64,000 nucleotides of DNA from Hemerocallis citrina. Taxonomy: Eukaryota; Streptophyta; Magnoliopsida; Asparagales; Asphodelaceae. Numbering within the stretch: position 1 is the stretch's first letter; each line of letters starts with the position of its first letter. Positions 35,969-47,409 of this stretch are shown piece by piece. The DNA is taken from positions 171,743,004 through 171,807,003 of the forward strand of contig CM030368.1 in NCBI GenBank assembly GCA_017893485.1, written 5' to 3'. Under the pieces are notes generated by a model. That model was not told where the DNA came from. It was given only the letters and a program-made list of their open reading frames with translations, and ran no database searches. The position numbers and the translations under genes were made by a program.

Positions 35969-37599
35969 CAGGCCGGGATTGAAAGGAATTAGGGTTTTGA
36001 AGTACTTTTGCAAAATAGTCATTTTTCAATTTATTACTTCACATATATAACCTTCCTTAGTTAAAATAAGTTAAATAAATCAAAACTAAATAAAATCCTT
36101 TTACCACTAAGTTTTCCAACAACCCAGCACAGCCCAGAGATAAGAAAATTCCGGATTTACACTCGGGGTGGCAATTTTGCACAAAAGCTCTCCCTTTTGT
36201 AATATTTGCAATTACATCATAAAATATTCGTAAAAATCCAGAAAAATCCGAAATAATATCTAATAATACATATTATATTTTCCAATCAAAATATCTGACT
36301 TTTACCTTCCAGAAAAATATTTGCTCAAAGATCCAACATAAATTCTATATTTGCAAAAACACCCTTTTTGTTTAAATCTTCACCAAATCGACTTTAAATA
36401 AAGTCCAAATATATTTAAATTCAAATGATAACCATGGAGAACCAACATGTCAGTAAAAATGAATTTTCATAATTTATTCAAGATCCCAAACGACTTTTTA
36501 CATAAAAGCCCCCTCCCTTTTGAGGTATTTATAAAAATAGTTTCTCTACTCAGAAAAATCCCAAATTTTAGAATATACTCCATAATAAGTATGAGAAATT
36601 ATTTTAAAAAAAATTGTATATTTACACCAAAATTATTTGCACGTGTGCACGCACGTGTAAAAGATAAATGTTTAGAAATATTTATTAAATCTCCAGGAAA
36701 TCATTTTAATTCATTTTCAAATATTTAAAATAATATTTGAAAATACGGGGTTCTACAGCCACGGAGATCCACCGCCGACTATATAGAGGCAACCCACTTA
36801 CGTTTGTCCAAGTTTACTACATCTTCACTTATGTGCCTATTTATTTAGTTCAAGACATGAATGAGTTATCATTCCTAGAATTAGTTTTACCTCCTACCGG
36901 ACTTGTTCACAAAATACAAGATTGCCCCACGGCAATATCTCGAAATCATATCTCAAATCTTTCTTTCAATATTGCCGGTAACCGAGTTCTTACTAACTCC
37001 AAATCATAATTTTTCATGTACAAGAAACATGGGTATTCACACCCTTCAATATCCATATCTTAAACTTAGGTTATTCTTATCTTAAACTTATTCACAATTG
37101 TCTCAAAATCTTATCTTAGCACTAATCATAATTCCTTAATAACAGTAATTCTTTTTCATGAGCAAATTTTCATTCAACATCGATCTCTTTAATAACTTAA
37201 GTGCAAATAACAAATTCACATTTCAACATATACCAAGTACTCTAACTTCGCATAAGTGAGTCATCACATCAAGAGAAATTTATTCCCATGGATAATTTAT
37301 TCTCATTCTACCAATAAATCTCATTAATAATTGTCAAAGCTCATTTTTCATTTCTCATTTTGCTCCTAGCACAAATCAATGTCTCATTTTTAGCACAACA
37401 CAATGTCTCATTTTTAGTACAAAATAATGTCTTTCAAATGTCTATTTTTGCTTTTCAATAAACAAGAAAAATCTTTAAAACAATTTTCTATATATTCTCC
37501 ATCATATTTTATGAGTACTAGAATTTTTCCCCAAATTTTTAAATGCCTTAGAATTCATTCAAATCTCCTTAAAACCCAAAAATAAATAAAAAACCCACC

Positions 37600-37820
37600 C
37601 TTGGCTTCGAACCCGTGAAGCCCCAGGCAGTGCCTAACACTCACGATGCCAACCAAGAAGTCCATATGGACTTGATGTTCTAAAGCCTATTTAAAATCCC
37701 CTTTATACTAAATCTTGGGTCTTGGATAAATAAAAATCATTAACGAAAAGATTTGAGCCTAATGGGTTTCGAACCCAGGCTTATTGAAAAGGCAGCGCAA
37801 CATCCGACCACTAGGCCAAG
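37600..37820 (-). repeat. Tandem tRNA-like modules, LTR A3
   Basis: Module 1 has B box GGGTTCGAAGCC (37614-37603). Module 2 has A box TGGCCTAGTGGTCGG (37818-37804) and B box GGGTTCGAAACCC (37776-37764), both close to tRNA consensus. The modules are about 161 bp apart. Confidence 0.75.
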
Positions 37821-38394
37821 TGTGCTAGACGATCTAAAGTTGATTCATAGGTTTTATTCCACTCTCTGTTACCCCATCTTATTTATAAAAAAAAACTCGA
37901 TTCTTCAATTTGATTAAATCCCTTTATTTGACTGAAATAAAATTATATAAATTGAGATTACTCTCAAACAGTAACTCATATATTTCTAATCCATATTTTA
38001 GACGATTGATCTAACTTTCGAAATTTCTTCTTATTAGAAAACATATAGTTGCATCTATTCATTCAAATCAAGGAAACACATTGTATCTTTCATAAATAAT
38101 CAAAACAAGTTTATGATATCTAATTCACTTTTACAAAACAAAAAAAAATATACTTGCTTATCAAAATAATGTATTCCCAACATTTTTCATATAATCAAAT
38201 ATATCTTCATTCATGCATACTAATTTATGACAAACTAATCAACCATTTCTTTTCTCATTACCGGAAGAACATGATATAATTTAATTTACTTAACATGGCA
38301 TATCTCACTATTATTCATGTTATACACTAACCAAAAATTTCTCATTTGTTATTACTAGCAAGCATTGTTCTATATAACTAGAAAGTAAGAGAAC

Positions 38395-38585
38395 ACCCAC
38401 CTTATATGAAGTTTGAACAATGAAAGAAAGAGGGAACACTACTTCTAGCTCCAAAGACTCCTTGTTCTTCTCCTCCTAGCAAGAGCCTCCAAGCATAAGA
38501 ACACTCTTCTCTCTTTCTTTTCTTTTCTCTTGATTTTCTATTGTTTTTGGTGTGTGAAATGAGAAGAATATAGGTGCTATTTATA
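38395..38585 (-). promoter_or_regulatory. TATA box and 5' splice donor, A3
   Basis: TATAAATA (38585-38578) and TATAAG|GTGGGTG (exon end 38401). Confidence 0.6.
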
Positions 38586-39618
38586 GGGCAAATTAGGGTT
38601 TAGAATTAACTTCTCAATTTAATTTCTCAACCCTTCACTTTCCCAACTCCTCCCTCAAACTCCCCAATATTCTAACTCCCAAACTCCCAACTCTTCATCT
38701 CCCCACTCTCCAAAACTTTAACTCACATTTACTCTCTCTTTCCCCCATGCCAAAAACCGGCCACACTCCTATGGTCAAATCTGGTCAGATACAATTGTGC
38801 ACATGCACATGCACACAATTGTGCTGTTTTGAATTTCCAACGTGGGCCCCCTACTATAAATCAATTAATTCCTATTAACCCATTCACACCAAGGGCCCCC
38901 ATATACATCTCATATTCCAATCATATATAATCCCATATAACATTTCAATCAGATGAAGACCGACTAACGTGGTCCCCCATCTCCAAATCACACTGTTCAT
39001 TCATTTACAATATGTTATCATACAGCAAATACTTCATTCAGTCATCCAATTATTTTTTTCAACCATTACTTTACAATATATACTATACTTATATTATACT
39101 AAAACTACGGGGTGTCACACACACTCCGAAATTTATTTTGAAAAATAAACACGCTTAAATACGTTCGCCGAAAACACGTGCATCGCAAGTAAAATACTGA
39201 AATACAAAATCCGATTTTATCAACAAAAAATGAAAATACAATATAAGAAAATATATTTATTAATTCCATGACGTAATTGCTACGTACATAGAAGACACGT
39301 GCATTATACGTACAAAATTTATTTTAATCAAAAATAGGGCGAAATAAATTTCCGTTTATAAAACAAATTCAAATGAATAAAATAAATAATTTAGACATAG
39401 AAATATCACACGTAGTAGTGGAATCAATACGTGCATCGAAAACACGTAAAATGCAGAGGTTGAAATATATATTCGAGTTGACTCAAATTAGGATAAAATC
39501 AATACGGAAAATGCATAAATAGTCGGTAATCAAAATACGTGGTAAAAACACGTTACAAAATACATGTGCGTAATACACGAGGGCAAAATTGTCATTTCTA
39601 ATTTTGCGGGGTGTTACA

Positions 39619-39960
39619 CTAGTTCTCAAGGATGCAATCTCACCCCCAAGAACCTAACCAAGAGACAAACGACAGTTGATACCTCTTGTGGCTTTTGCAA
39701 CGCCTACGTAGAGACAAAGAATCACCTATTCCTTGATTGCCTGAGAAGTAAAGTTGTTTAGCACGAAGTACTTTGAGCTCCCTGAGTACCCACTTTCCCA
39801 ACCTCGTATGATGACCTATGGATAAGTGACGCCTTTGCGAAAGATCGACACAACATGATGGAAAGATGATCCATCGTGATAGCCGCAATAACTTGGACAC
39901 TTTGACTAGATATGAACAATTTTTACTTTCATGACTCTTGTAATAATTCTACCCATGGAA
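39619..39960 (+). pseudogene. LINE1 fragment 4 (zinc-binding C-terminus)
   Basis: It reads a CGFCNAYVETKNHLFLDC-type motif, the Cys/His zinc-binding signature of plant LINE reverse transcriptases (LINE2 has CEFCNTHMGNLNHLFIHC), after an NLTKRQTTV stretch like LINE2 NLAKRQPQI. Stops follow, and the 3' tail runs to 40310. Confidence 0.8.
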
Positions 39961-40386
39961 AACTCGCTCAAATCATGCACTTGATTTTCTTTTAGGCAGA
40001 GGGAGCAGCCGCAAGAGCCAGGGAGCATATCTCGAAAACAGTTCCCTCAACATACCTATGACGACAAGGAGATCGAGATAGGTCCAACGGACTATATGTT
40101 AGAGCATACCCCCAAGGGCTGTTGCTAGGGGTATCATGCTACTTTATATGTTTCTATTTCTTTGCTTTCTTTATGGTCTATCCTACTAGGGTTGTTGGAA
40201 GTTTATATTATGTATCTTTTTCTTGCTTGGCCCAGTTTTTTTTGGCTTGTTTCGTTATTTTCTGATTAATGAAACATGGTATTCATACTCCATCTTTTCC
40301 TTTAAAAAAAGCCTAAATAGATCATCAATATTTTCTTGCTTGGCCAAGATTTTCTGGGGGTGTTTTGTTTTCTCATTAATGATACA

Positions 40387-40880
40387 CTAGTATAACTATG
40401 TGCGATATATTGCACATGATTTTTAAAAAGTGAGAAAATAACAAAACTATTTTTGAATAAATTCTCAAATAACATCTATACAATATTGCACGCTTTCTAA
40501 GAATTGAATAAGGGATATTATTGCACTTCAAAATTTGGATGGAGAAAAAGTGGGAAGTTTCCTTCTACATTTGCTCTCCTTTTATTGTTTTAAAAAGAAA
40601 AAAATTAGAAAAATCCTTGGACCATATTATGCAAACCACTTTGGTCCAAAGATTTTCTATTTTTTTCTTTTTAAAACAATAAAAGGAGAGCAAATGTAGG
40701 AGGCAACTTTTCACTCTTTCTTCATCGAAATTTTGAAATGCAATCCTACCCCTTAATCACACCTTAAAAGCGTGCAATATTGTATAGAAGTTATTAGAGA
40801 AATTTTTTCAAAATTAGTTTTGTTGTTTTATCACTTTTTAAAAATTATGTGCAGTATATTGCACAAAGTTATATTGATTA
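40387..40880 (-). mobile_element. Helitron-like foldback element
   Basis: On the minus strand the end is hairpin TGTGCAATATATCGCACA followed by TAGTTATACTAG and a T (40386 side), the Helitron 3' signature of hairpin plus CTAG. The whole 490 bp is also a large inverted repeat centred near 40637: AGTGGGAAGTTTCC, CTCTCCTTTTATTG and TTGGACCA each recur inverted. Confidence 0.55.
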
Positions 40881-41640
40881 GTGGATATTATTGCACATCA
40901 AAATTTGGATAAAGAAAAAGTGGAAAGTTAACTCCTACGTTTTCTCTCCTTTTTTATGTTTTAAAAAGAAAAAAAGAGAAAAATCTTTGGACCAAACTAG
41001 TATAACCTTGTGCAATATATTACACAATTGTTTTAATAACCCTATGCAATATATTGCACGTAAGTTTTAAAAAGTGAGAAAATAACATTACTAATTTTAA
41101 AAAAAATTCTCTAATAACATCTATATAATATTGCATGCCTTTTAAGGTTTGATTAAGAGATATGATTGTACTTCAAAATTCGGATAGAGAAAGAGTGGGA
41201 AGTTGCCTCCTACATTTGATCTTTTTTTTTGTTTTAAACATAAAAAATTAGAAAAATCATTGAACCAAAAGTGATTTAGCATAATATATTGTACCAGTGT
41301 ACCCATGTACAATATTTCACAAACTTATACAACATAATATAATATGTAGTATAACCCGTGCAATACTGCACATAATTTTTTTTTAAAATAAGAAAATAAT
41401 AAAAAAATTTGAAAAATTCATCTAATAACATCTATATAATAATGAAGATTCATATTCAAATTTGGATGGAGTAAGAGTGGAGAGTTATCTCCTACATTCT
41501 CCCTCCTTTTTTTATTTTAAAAAGGAAAAATGAGAAAAATCCTAGACAAAATTGGCATAGCATAATATATTGTATAGATTCCAAATTTTTAATAAAATTT
41601 TCAAAATTTCTTATTAAATTTCTGTATTTAATAATATATT
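40881..41640. repeat. Degenerate copies of the foldback/Helitron family
   Basis: Partial copies with CTAGTATAACC plus TGTGCAATATATTACACA (40997-41030), TAACCCTATGCAATATATTGCAC (about 41038-41060), AGTATAACCCGTGCAATACTGCAC (near 41350), and TTTAGCATAATATATTGTA at 41275 and 41555. Confidence 0.6.
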
Positions 41641-42092
41641 TTGAAATTGAATTTAATTTCCAATTTTAAATTATTTTTGTGATTTTTTATTGATTTATCT
41701 AGTTGGCGCAATTGTTGGAGTGATATGGATCGCCCATTGAGCCTGTGCTCGCCCGCTGAGTGGAATAATGTGTCATGATGATGTGGTGACGTGGCATTAC
41801 TTGGGACATTGATCACGTGAAGGGCTCTCCTGCTGAGTGAATTGGACATGCATGATTGGGTGGCGACATGGCGCGATCGGGAGCCTCGGTTACGCTCGTC
41901 TTCGCGCATCTGGACTATTGGACAGTCAAAAATTGAGTGGAGGTGGTGGCTCGGTGTGTGCACGTGTTAAGGTATGTGTGAATTTCTACTTTTTCTCTTC
42001 ATTCTCTACTTCAAAATAGAGAAAGGAGAGAGGGGGTACATTCTTTCTCCTATTAGAATAATCTATATAATAAAACACAAGACAATTTATCA
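41641..42092. other. Unassigned sequence
   Basis: 41690-41960 is less AT-rich than its surroundings and has no readable domain. ACTTCAAAATAGAGAAAGGAGAGAG at 42008 recurs with small changes near 44020 and 44130, so this is repetitive. Confidence 0.45.
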
Positions 42093-42375
42093 AAAAATTA
42101 TGGGATATTTTAGTAAATGCCCCTATTCAAAATGTGGAAACTATTATATACCCCCACTATTTTTAAAAACTAAGAAATACCCTTAGTTTGGACGGAATTG
42201 TTAAAATTCCGTTAAGTTAACTTACGTGCATCACATGTGACACAGTAAAATGACCAAAATACCCCCAATAAAATTATTTTAGCAAATACCCCTATTCAGA
42301 GTATAAAAACTAGCATATACCCCCACTATTTTAAAAAACTAAGATAGACCCTCAGTTTGGGAAAGGAAAAATTTG

Positions 42376-43266
42376 TATGTATAATTATGCCATCAGGTAA
42401 GCTCGAAAATTTCTCAAAAGTGCTATGTATAATTATGCCATCACTACTTTAAATTGAAGGATTTACACCCAAACTTGCTTCTGCAGATAAATACTTATAA
42501 AGGAGCTGCAACAATGACTAGAGGGGGAGCTACAACCGAACTATGACCCAAAGGGGAATGACTTACAATAATCTTAAATTGCACATTTATATTCTTGTAG
42601 ATTAGTAGATATGCAACCTATTGGAAAATGTGTGGAATAGTTCTACAGCTAGCTACAAAGCACATACACTTATATGGAATCTCATATGTAATATCAGCAT
42701 ATGCATATAACTCCTTTGTTGTCCATCAAATATATGTACTAATATACAAGTCACCTTCACTAATCTTCACTTACCTTACCTAACCTCCATATCCGAATTG
42801 GGCCGTAGTGGAAGAATAAATAAAGGTCGGTAATGTTTAGAAAATTATTTGTTAAAAGTAATGCTATTCTGACGTTTAAAGCATGCAAATATAGATGCCC
42901 AAAACTGTAAAAAAATAATAATAATTAAACATCAAACTTTTTTTGAAAAATATTCAAGAAATTCCTTGAAATCTATGGAATAAATAGTCAAGATGAGCCA
43001 TTTAGACTGATTTTATTTTGGTACTTTTTAATTGTGTGGAGTCGTAACAGGGATTGGGTTGATGAGAAATTTGTTGTCTATGTAGGGTGGTAGGTATAGA
43101 TTCAATGAAGAAGTACCATACTTGTCTTGTTATAGCTCCTTTCTAAGTATTTATCTGCAGAAGCAAGTTCAGTTGTAAATCCTTCAATATAAAGTAGTGA
43201 TGGCATTATTATGCATAGCACTTTTGGAAAATTTTCGAGCTTACCTGATGGCATAATTATACACTA
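42376..43266. repeat. Inner inverted repeat inside the MULE
   Basis: ATTATGCCATCAGGTAAGC, then GTGCTATG, then CACTACTTTAAATTGAAGG and CTTCTGCAGATAAATACTTA on the left (42380-42505) recur inverted at 43135-43262. Part of the unit occurs a third time at 44188-44230. Confidence 0.75.
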
Positions 43267-43300
43267 GTGTTACCCTGTGCAAATTGCACAGACTAAAATA
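43264..43300 (-). mobile_element. Helitron-like 3' end inside the MULE
   Basis: The minus strand reads hairpin CTGTGCAATTTGCACAG, then GGTAACACTAG, then T. The 5' end was not found; the inserted sequence may extend to about 44187. Confidence 0.5.
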
Positions 43301-44582
43301 ATTTTAATGAACTCATAAAATTATATGGAACTTTAAAAAGGTGTGCGAGAATTGAGAGAAATTAATTCTTCAAGTGTATAGTTTAGTAAAATTTATCCTA
43401 AAAAATATGCTCATATATAGTCCGGCCTTTGTATACATCATGATCGGCAACAGTCAGCCCTTGGCCTGTCTCATCTCAACCCCCCTCCCCCCCCCCCCAA
43501 AAAAAAATTCGCACCCTATCAGATGCCTTATCACTCATCTCCTGTGTCTCCACTGTCTTCAACCACATCGACGTCCCCTTCTCCAATATCCTCCTCCATC
43601 TCTCCGTTTGCCTCACCCTGCTCTCCACCATCTACCTCCATACCAAATCTCATTCTTGGATTCGATACTACAGTCATCCCAATCTTCAAGCCGTACTCTT
43701 TCCCAAATTTAAATTTCAGGATTTCAAAAACACAAATTAAAAATTGAAAAGAAAATGAGGTAGTAAATTAGAGTTTCAAAAATTAGTACATACATAGATA
43801 CAATTGATTTAGTTGAGCAAAAATTTTCAAAACCATTTTTTCACAAACACATTGTGTGCTACATAGACATTTCATCGAACACTTAATGAGCAAAGCATAG
43901 TTCTAGTAATTAAGTTCCATATTTATAGGTTTGGGGCTTTTATAAAAATTTTTTAATGAAAATGTGCATACTGCAGGTGTTAATAAATGTGAATTCCTCA
44001 TTTCTCTCTTCTTTCTTTATTTCAAAATAGAGAGAGGAGAGAGGTTAACACTCTCTCTCCTATTAGTATAATGTGATGCGCACGTGTTTAGAAAGTGGGA
44101 ATTCCTACTTTTGCTCTCCTTTCTCTATTTCAAAATGGAGAAAGGAAACAGGGGTAGGCCAATTAGCTCTCCTTTCTCTATACATAGCACTTTTGGAAAA
44201 TTTTCGAGCTTACCTGATGGCATAATTATACATATAAATTTTTTCTTTTCCAAACTGAGGGTATATCTTAGTTTTTTTAAATAGTGGGGGTATATGCTAG
44301 TTTTTATATTCCGAATAGGGGTATTTGCTAAAATAATTTTATTGGGGGTATTTTGGTCATTTTACTGTGTCACATGTGATGCACGTAAGTTAACTTAACG
44401 AAATTTTAACGATTCCGTCCAAACTAGGGGTATTTCTTAATTTTTAAAAATAGTGGGGGTATATGCTAGTTTCTACATTTTGAATGGGGGCATTTGCTAA
44501 AATATCCCAAAAATTATCAAGTGGCTTTCCTTCAATTGTAACAAAATCAACGATTCATATTCACCCTCCCAAAATATATTCA

Positions 44583-44621
<39 letters not shown>

Positions 44622-44629
44622 AAAAAAAA
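44583..44629. repeat. Poly-C run followed by poly-A run
   Basis: 29 consecutive C are followed directly by 18 A. A smaller C-then-A run lies at 43486-43507. Confidence 0.95.
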
Positions 44630-44694
44630 CAAAAACAAAAAAACAACTCACAAACTTTTTCAAATCTCTCTCTGTCTTGTGCCCCCCCACGCGC

Positions 44695-45300
44695 ACGTGC
44701 AACTCCAAATTTCCCATTATATTCTTTGCTTTAAAAATATATATTTATTAAAACGGTCATTGCACGTGCAACTCCAACTCTCCCATTATATTCTTTAATT
44801 TTTAAAATATTTATTTATTAAAACGTGTATCGCACGGACGACTCCAACTTATATGTATCACACGTATAACTCAAACTCCTTATTAAAACGTGCATCGCAT
44901 GAACAACTCCAACTTCCGTGTATCGCACGTAGTATATTTATTAAAACGTGCATCAGGCATAACTCCAACTTACAAGTATCGCACGTACAACTCTCCCATT
45001 ACGTGCATCACACGTTCAACTCCAACTCTCCCAATATATTATTTACTTGAAATATATATATTTATTAATACGTGCATCGCACGTGGAACTCAAACTCTCT
45101 CATTATATTCTTTACTTTAAATATATATATATTTATTAAAACGTGCATCGCACAGACAATGCCAAGTTACGTGTATCACACATATAACTCTAACTTACAT
45201 GTATCGCACAGACAACTCCAACTCCTTATTAAAACGTGCATCACACGGACAACTCTAACTTACGTATATCGCATGTATTATATTGGTTAAAATGTACATC
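44695..45300 (+). repeat. Irregular tandem repeat with ACGTGCATCGCACG units
   Basis: About ten irregular units contain TTATTAAAACGTGCATCGCACG or variants followed by ACAACTCCAACT and often CTCCCATTATATTCTTTA. The palindromic ACGTGCATCGCACG core is the same as the hairpin at the Helitron 3' end at 47385. Confidence 0.75.
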
Positions 45301-45304
45301 GGGC

Positions 45305-45328
45305 AGCTCTCTCTCTCTCTCTCTCATA
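45305..45328. repeat. CT microsatellite
   Basis: An uninterrupted run of about eleven CT units. Confidence 0.9.
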
Positions 45329-45707
45329 TCTCTTCACTTTTCATAAAAGGAGAAGCTAAAAAATCAGACCTTCTTCAATAATTGGATGATTAGTAGTAAC
45401 ACTAGTATGTTGGATTTTCTTTAACTTCTTTTTGTGCTTTGCTTATATTTTCTTTATGTGCTTTGTGTCTTCCAAGAGACGGAAGGGTAGCATTTTTCTG
45501 TATTTTTATTTTATGTGTTTATCAGACTTTTCATATGCTGCATCGTTCGCGAAGATGTGCCGTAGGCACGTGTCTACAGGCAAACCTAGTAGATAGATAT
45601 AACAGAAGTAGTTTAGCATAATATATTGTATAGTTGGTGGTCATACTCCACATTTTTCTTTAACCAAAAAAATAAAAACAAAAAATAAATAAAAAAAAGA
45701 AACAATC

Positions 45708-46120
45708 TAAACGGATCATCAATATGTTAACTTGAGGTATTAGATTTGTCTATTTTATATAACATACTACAGCAAGAAAATTTATATACTTGTTAACTTC
45801 CGTTTCTGAGTTGAGGCTTAAATAGTTATTGCTTGAGAAATACTGGCTCTATGAAGGTGTAGCTTGTGTTTGATGAAAATAACATTGAAAGATGTAATAT
45901 TGAGAATCTCAATCAACCGTTATTCTCAATCAAAAAAGGGGAAATAATTTTGATCACCCTATTTTGACAAATCCATAAAAAAAGGGGGAAGCATAAATAT
46001 TGAACACCGAGTTGAATGGGATTTTAAAAATTAAATGTTAATGAATTATTGTAATCGATTGAAGTTCTGTTAGATGAGTGTATTTGATTTAATCCAGTAC
46101 CAAATAACTATGTTTTAATA
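45708..46120. other. AT-rich, no feature seen
   Basis: No coding region or terminal repeats recognised. Confidence 0.5.
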
Positions 46121-47100
46121 ATCTAATACTACAATGGAAGAGTTGGAGTTTTCGTTTGTAGACAACCTAACACGTGCAACACATGTTTAAATTAAAAAAC
46201 CAAACAAGCAAATGCGTACTGCACGTACATATAAAAACCACAATATCTAATGTAAAGGAGGTCTTAGGTTCGAGGCTAGACTTAGCACTGTCACAATTAC
46301 CCGATACCGGGATTCGACCCTGACCTGACATTGGACCGGAACCGAACCGATCTATACGGGTCCGGGTCCGGGTCCTAAAATAAGACACAATGCACTTCCG
46401 GGTCCGGGTCCGGGTCCGCTCAAAATAGAATCGACCCGGACCCGGACCTGTTAAAAAATATTCCAAAAAATATGGAATTTGAATAGTAAGGTTATAGAGG
46501 TATACATATAAAAGTAATTGTTGAAGATAGATGTGTAAATATAATATTTATTCATATACTTAAGTACAAATTTTTTTGAAACCATAAGATATCGGGTGCA
46601 AAAGTATTTAAGTGCAAATATTTATTCCCCGTTACCGGACTTGACTGGTAGAATTTTTTAACTAGAACCCGGATCCGGACCCGGTTCTTGCAAGTCCTGG
46701 TCCGGGTCCAATTTTTGGACCCGTGAGGTACCGGATCCGGGTCCGGGTAGTTGATGACCCGACCCGACCCGATAGGACCCGATACCAGCTCTAGCTAGAC
46801 TATGACTGAGATTTTACTTTTAAAAATATCTATATTTATTCAGACGTGCATTGCATGTGTAAATCTAATCTATCTAATCCAATCATCAATTATCAAATAT
46901 TGTAATGGAAGAGTAGGAGTTGTTGTTTGTAACCCAACACCTCGTGCAACACATGTTTAAATTAAAAATCAAACAAACAAATGTGCACTGCACATACAGA
47001 TTATAACCACAATATCTATTATGTGTGAAATTTTATTTTTAAAAATTTATATTTATTAAGACGTCCATTGTATAAGAAATTGAGTTGACCTTAGTGGATA
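46121..47100 (+). repeat. Two Helitron-related tandem copies, first split by a hAT element
   Basis: ATGGAAGAGT...GAGTT followed by GCAACACATGTTTAAATTAA and a GTACTGCACRTACA-like core occurs at 46133-46235 and again at 46903-47005. Each copy ends in TTTATTNAGACGTGCATTGCA-type sequence. Related to the compact Helitron at 47175. Confidence 0.6.
46283..46793. mobile_element. Non-autonomous hAT element rich in GGGTCC
   Basis: The exact 8-bp duplication GCTAGACT lies at 46275-46282 and 46794-46801. Ends read TAGCACTGTC and, from the right, TAGAGCTGGTATCGGG. Subterminal regions carry many GGGTCCGGGTCC units in both orientations. Confidence 0.88.
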
Positions 47101-47174
47101 AGGACTTTGATGCCAACCTATCATTAGATTACTATTTGATTTGGAAAAAAAAAAAGGAAAATGTTATACCTACA

Positions 47175-47409
47175 TCTCTACTATTTTAATGGGAGAGTTA
47201 AGGTTTGTAACAAACAAATCCTAACTTTGTAACTATATAAACACATATAATACACATCTAAACTATATCCAACAAATATAAATGTGCACCACATGTGTAG
47301 TCCAATCAAAACATTCAAATATAAACTATTTTTTTCTTATTCGATATATATTTATTTAATTTGATGACTTTACTTTTTGTAGACGTGCATCGCACGTACA
47401 TTATACTAG
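47175..47409 (+). mobile_element. Compact non-autonomous Helitron
   Basis: It starts TCTCTACTATTTTAATGGGA after an A, and ends with hairpin ACGTGCATCGCACGT, ACATTATACTAG, then T. That is the Helitron 5' TC, 3' hairpin and CTAG, inserted between A and T. At 235 bp it has no coding capacity. Confidence 0.75.

Larger units (their letters stand above)
27474..36757 (-). mobile_element. Element C4: complete two-LTR retrotransposon, non-autonomous
   Basis: Exact GCCAC duplications lie at 27469-27473 and 36758-36762. On the minus strand the order is 5' LTR (36757-33526), primer-binding site, an AT-rich leader, a gag remnant, polypurine tract, and 3' LTR (30683-27474). The LTRs are 3232 and 3210 bp, and are nearly identical except for a 20-bp palindrome-array contraction and scattered substitutions, which indicates a recent insertion. 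The 2842-bp interior has no protease, reverse transcriptase or integrase. Confidence 0.95.
33526..36757 (-). repeat. 5' LTR of element C4
   Basis: The 3232-bp LTR has one extra 20-bp palindrome unit near 35245 compared with the 3' LTR. In sense order it has promoter, donor, palindrome array (35270-34930), CCGGAGAT repeats (34540-34255), hairpin and primer-binding site. Confidence 0.95.
26671..39618 (-). mobile_element. Solo LTR A3 (family A), holding element C4
   Basis: Exact CTAGT duplications lie at 26666-26670 and 39619-39623. It begins TGTAACGCCCTG and ends GGGGTGTTACA. Without C4 it is about 3659 bp and matches A2, including the promoter region missing from A1. The interruption by C4 occurs inside a GTCTATAGCCACGG motif present in A1 and A2. 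Confidence 0.92.
5072..40310 (+). mobile_element. LINE1, 5'-truncated, split by three top-level LTR insertions
   Basis: After removing the insertions about 2.05 kb of LINE remains: 5072-5388, 8229-8818, 26204-26670 and 39619-40310. The pieces run in order through reverse transcriptase, zinc-binding region and 3' tail, and each junction is an exact 5-bp duplication. The 3' end is TTTAATG-type tail sequence and an A run (about 40304-40310), similar to LINE2. CTAAACGGATC at 5061-5071 and CTAAATAGATC at 40313-40323 are a likely diverged target duplication. Confidence 0.8.
42102..44508. mobile_element. Mutator-like (MULE) non-autonomous element
   Basis: Long terminal inverted repeats of about 270 bp begin GGGATATTTTAGYAAATGCC at both ends. 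They are flanked by an exact 9-bp duplication, AAAAATTAT (42093-42101 and 44509-44517), diagnostic of Mutator-like elements. No transposase is encoded. The interior holds a second inverted repeat pair and a Helitron-like end. Confidence 0.88.
40324..45707 (+). mobile_element. Short second LINE tail, split by a Helitron/MULE cluster
   Basis: TTTTCTTGCTTGGCC and TTAATGATAC (40331-40385) repeat the 3' end of LINE1, and GGTCATACTCCACA plus an A-rich tail (45640-45707) complete it. CTAAATAGATCATCAATA at 40313 and CTAAACGGATCATCAATA at 45708 are a likely 18-bp target duplication. The sequence between 40387 and about 45636 is inserted. Confidence 0.55.

Noticed and set aside
43374..43747. Pro/Ser-rich open frames as a gene captured by the MULE
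   Set aside because: Translations are low-complexity with C-runs and no domain. Capture is possible but unsupported by the sequence alone.
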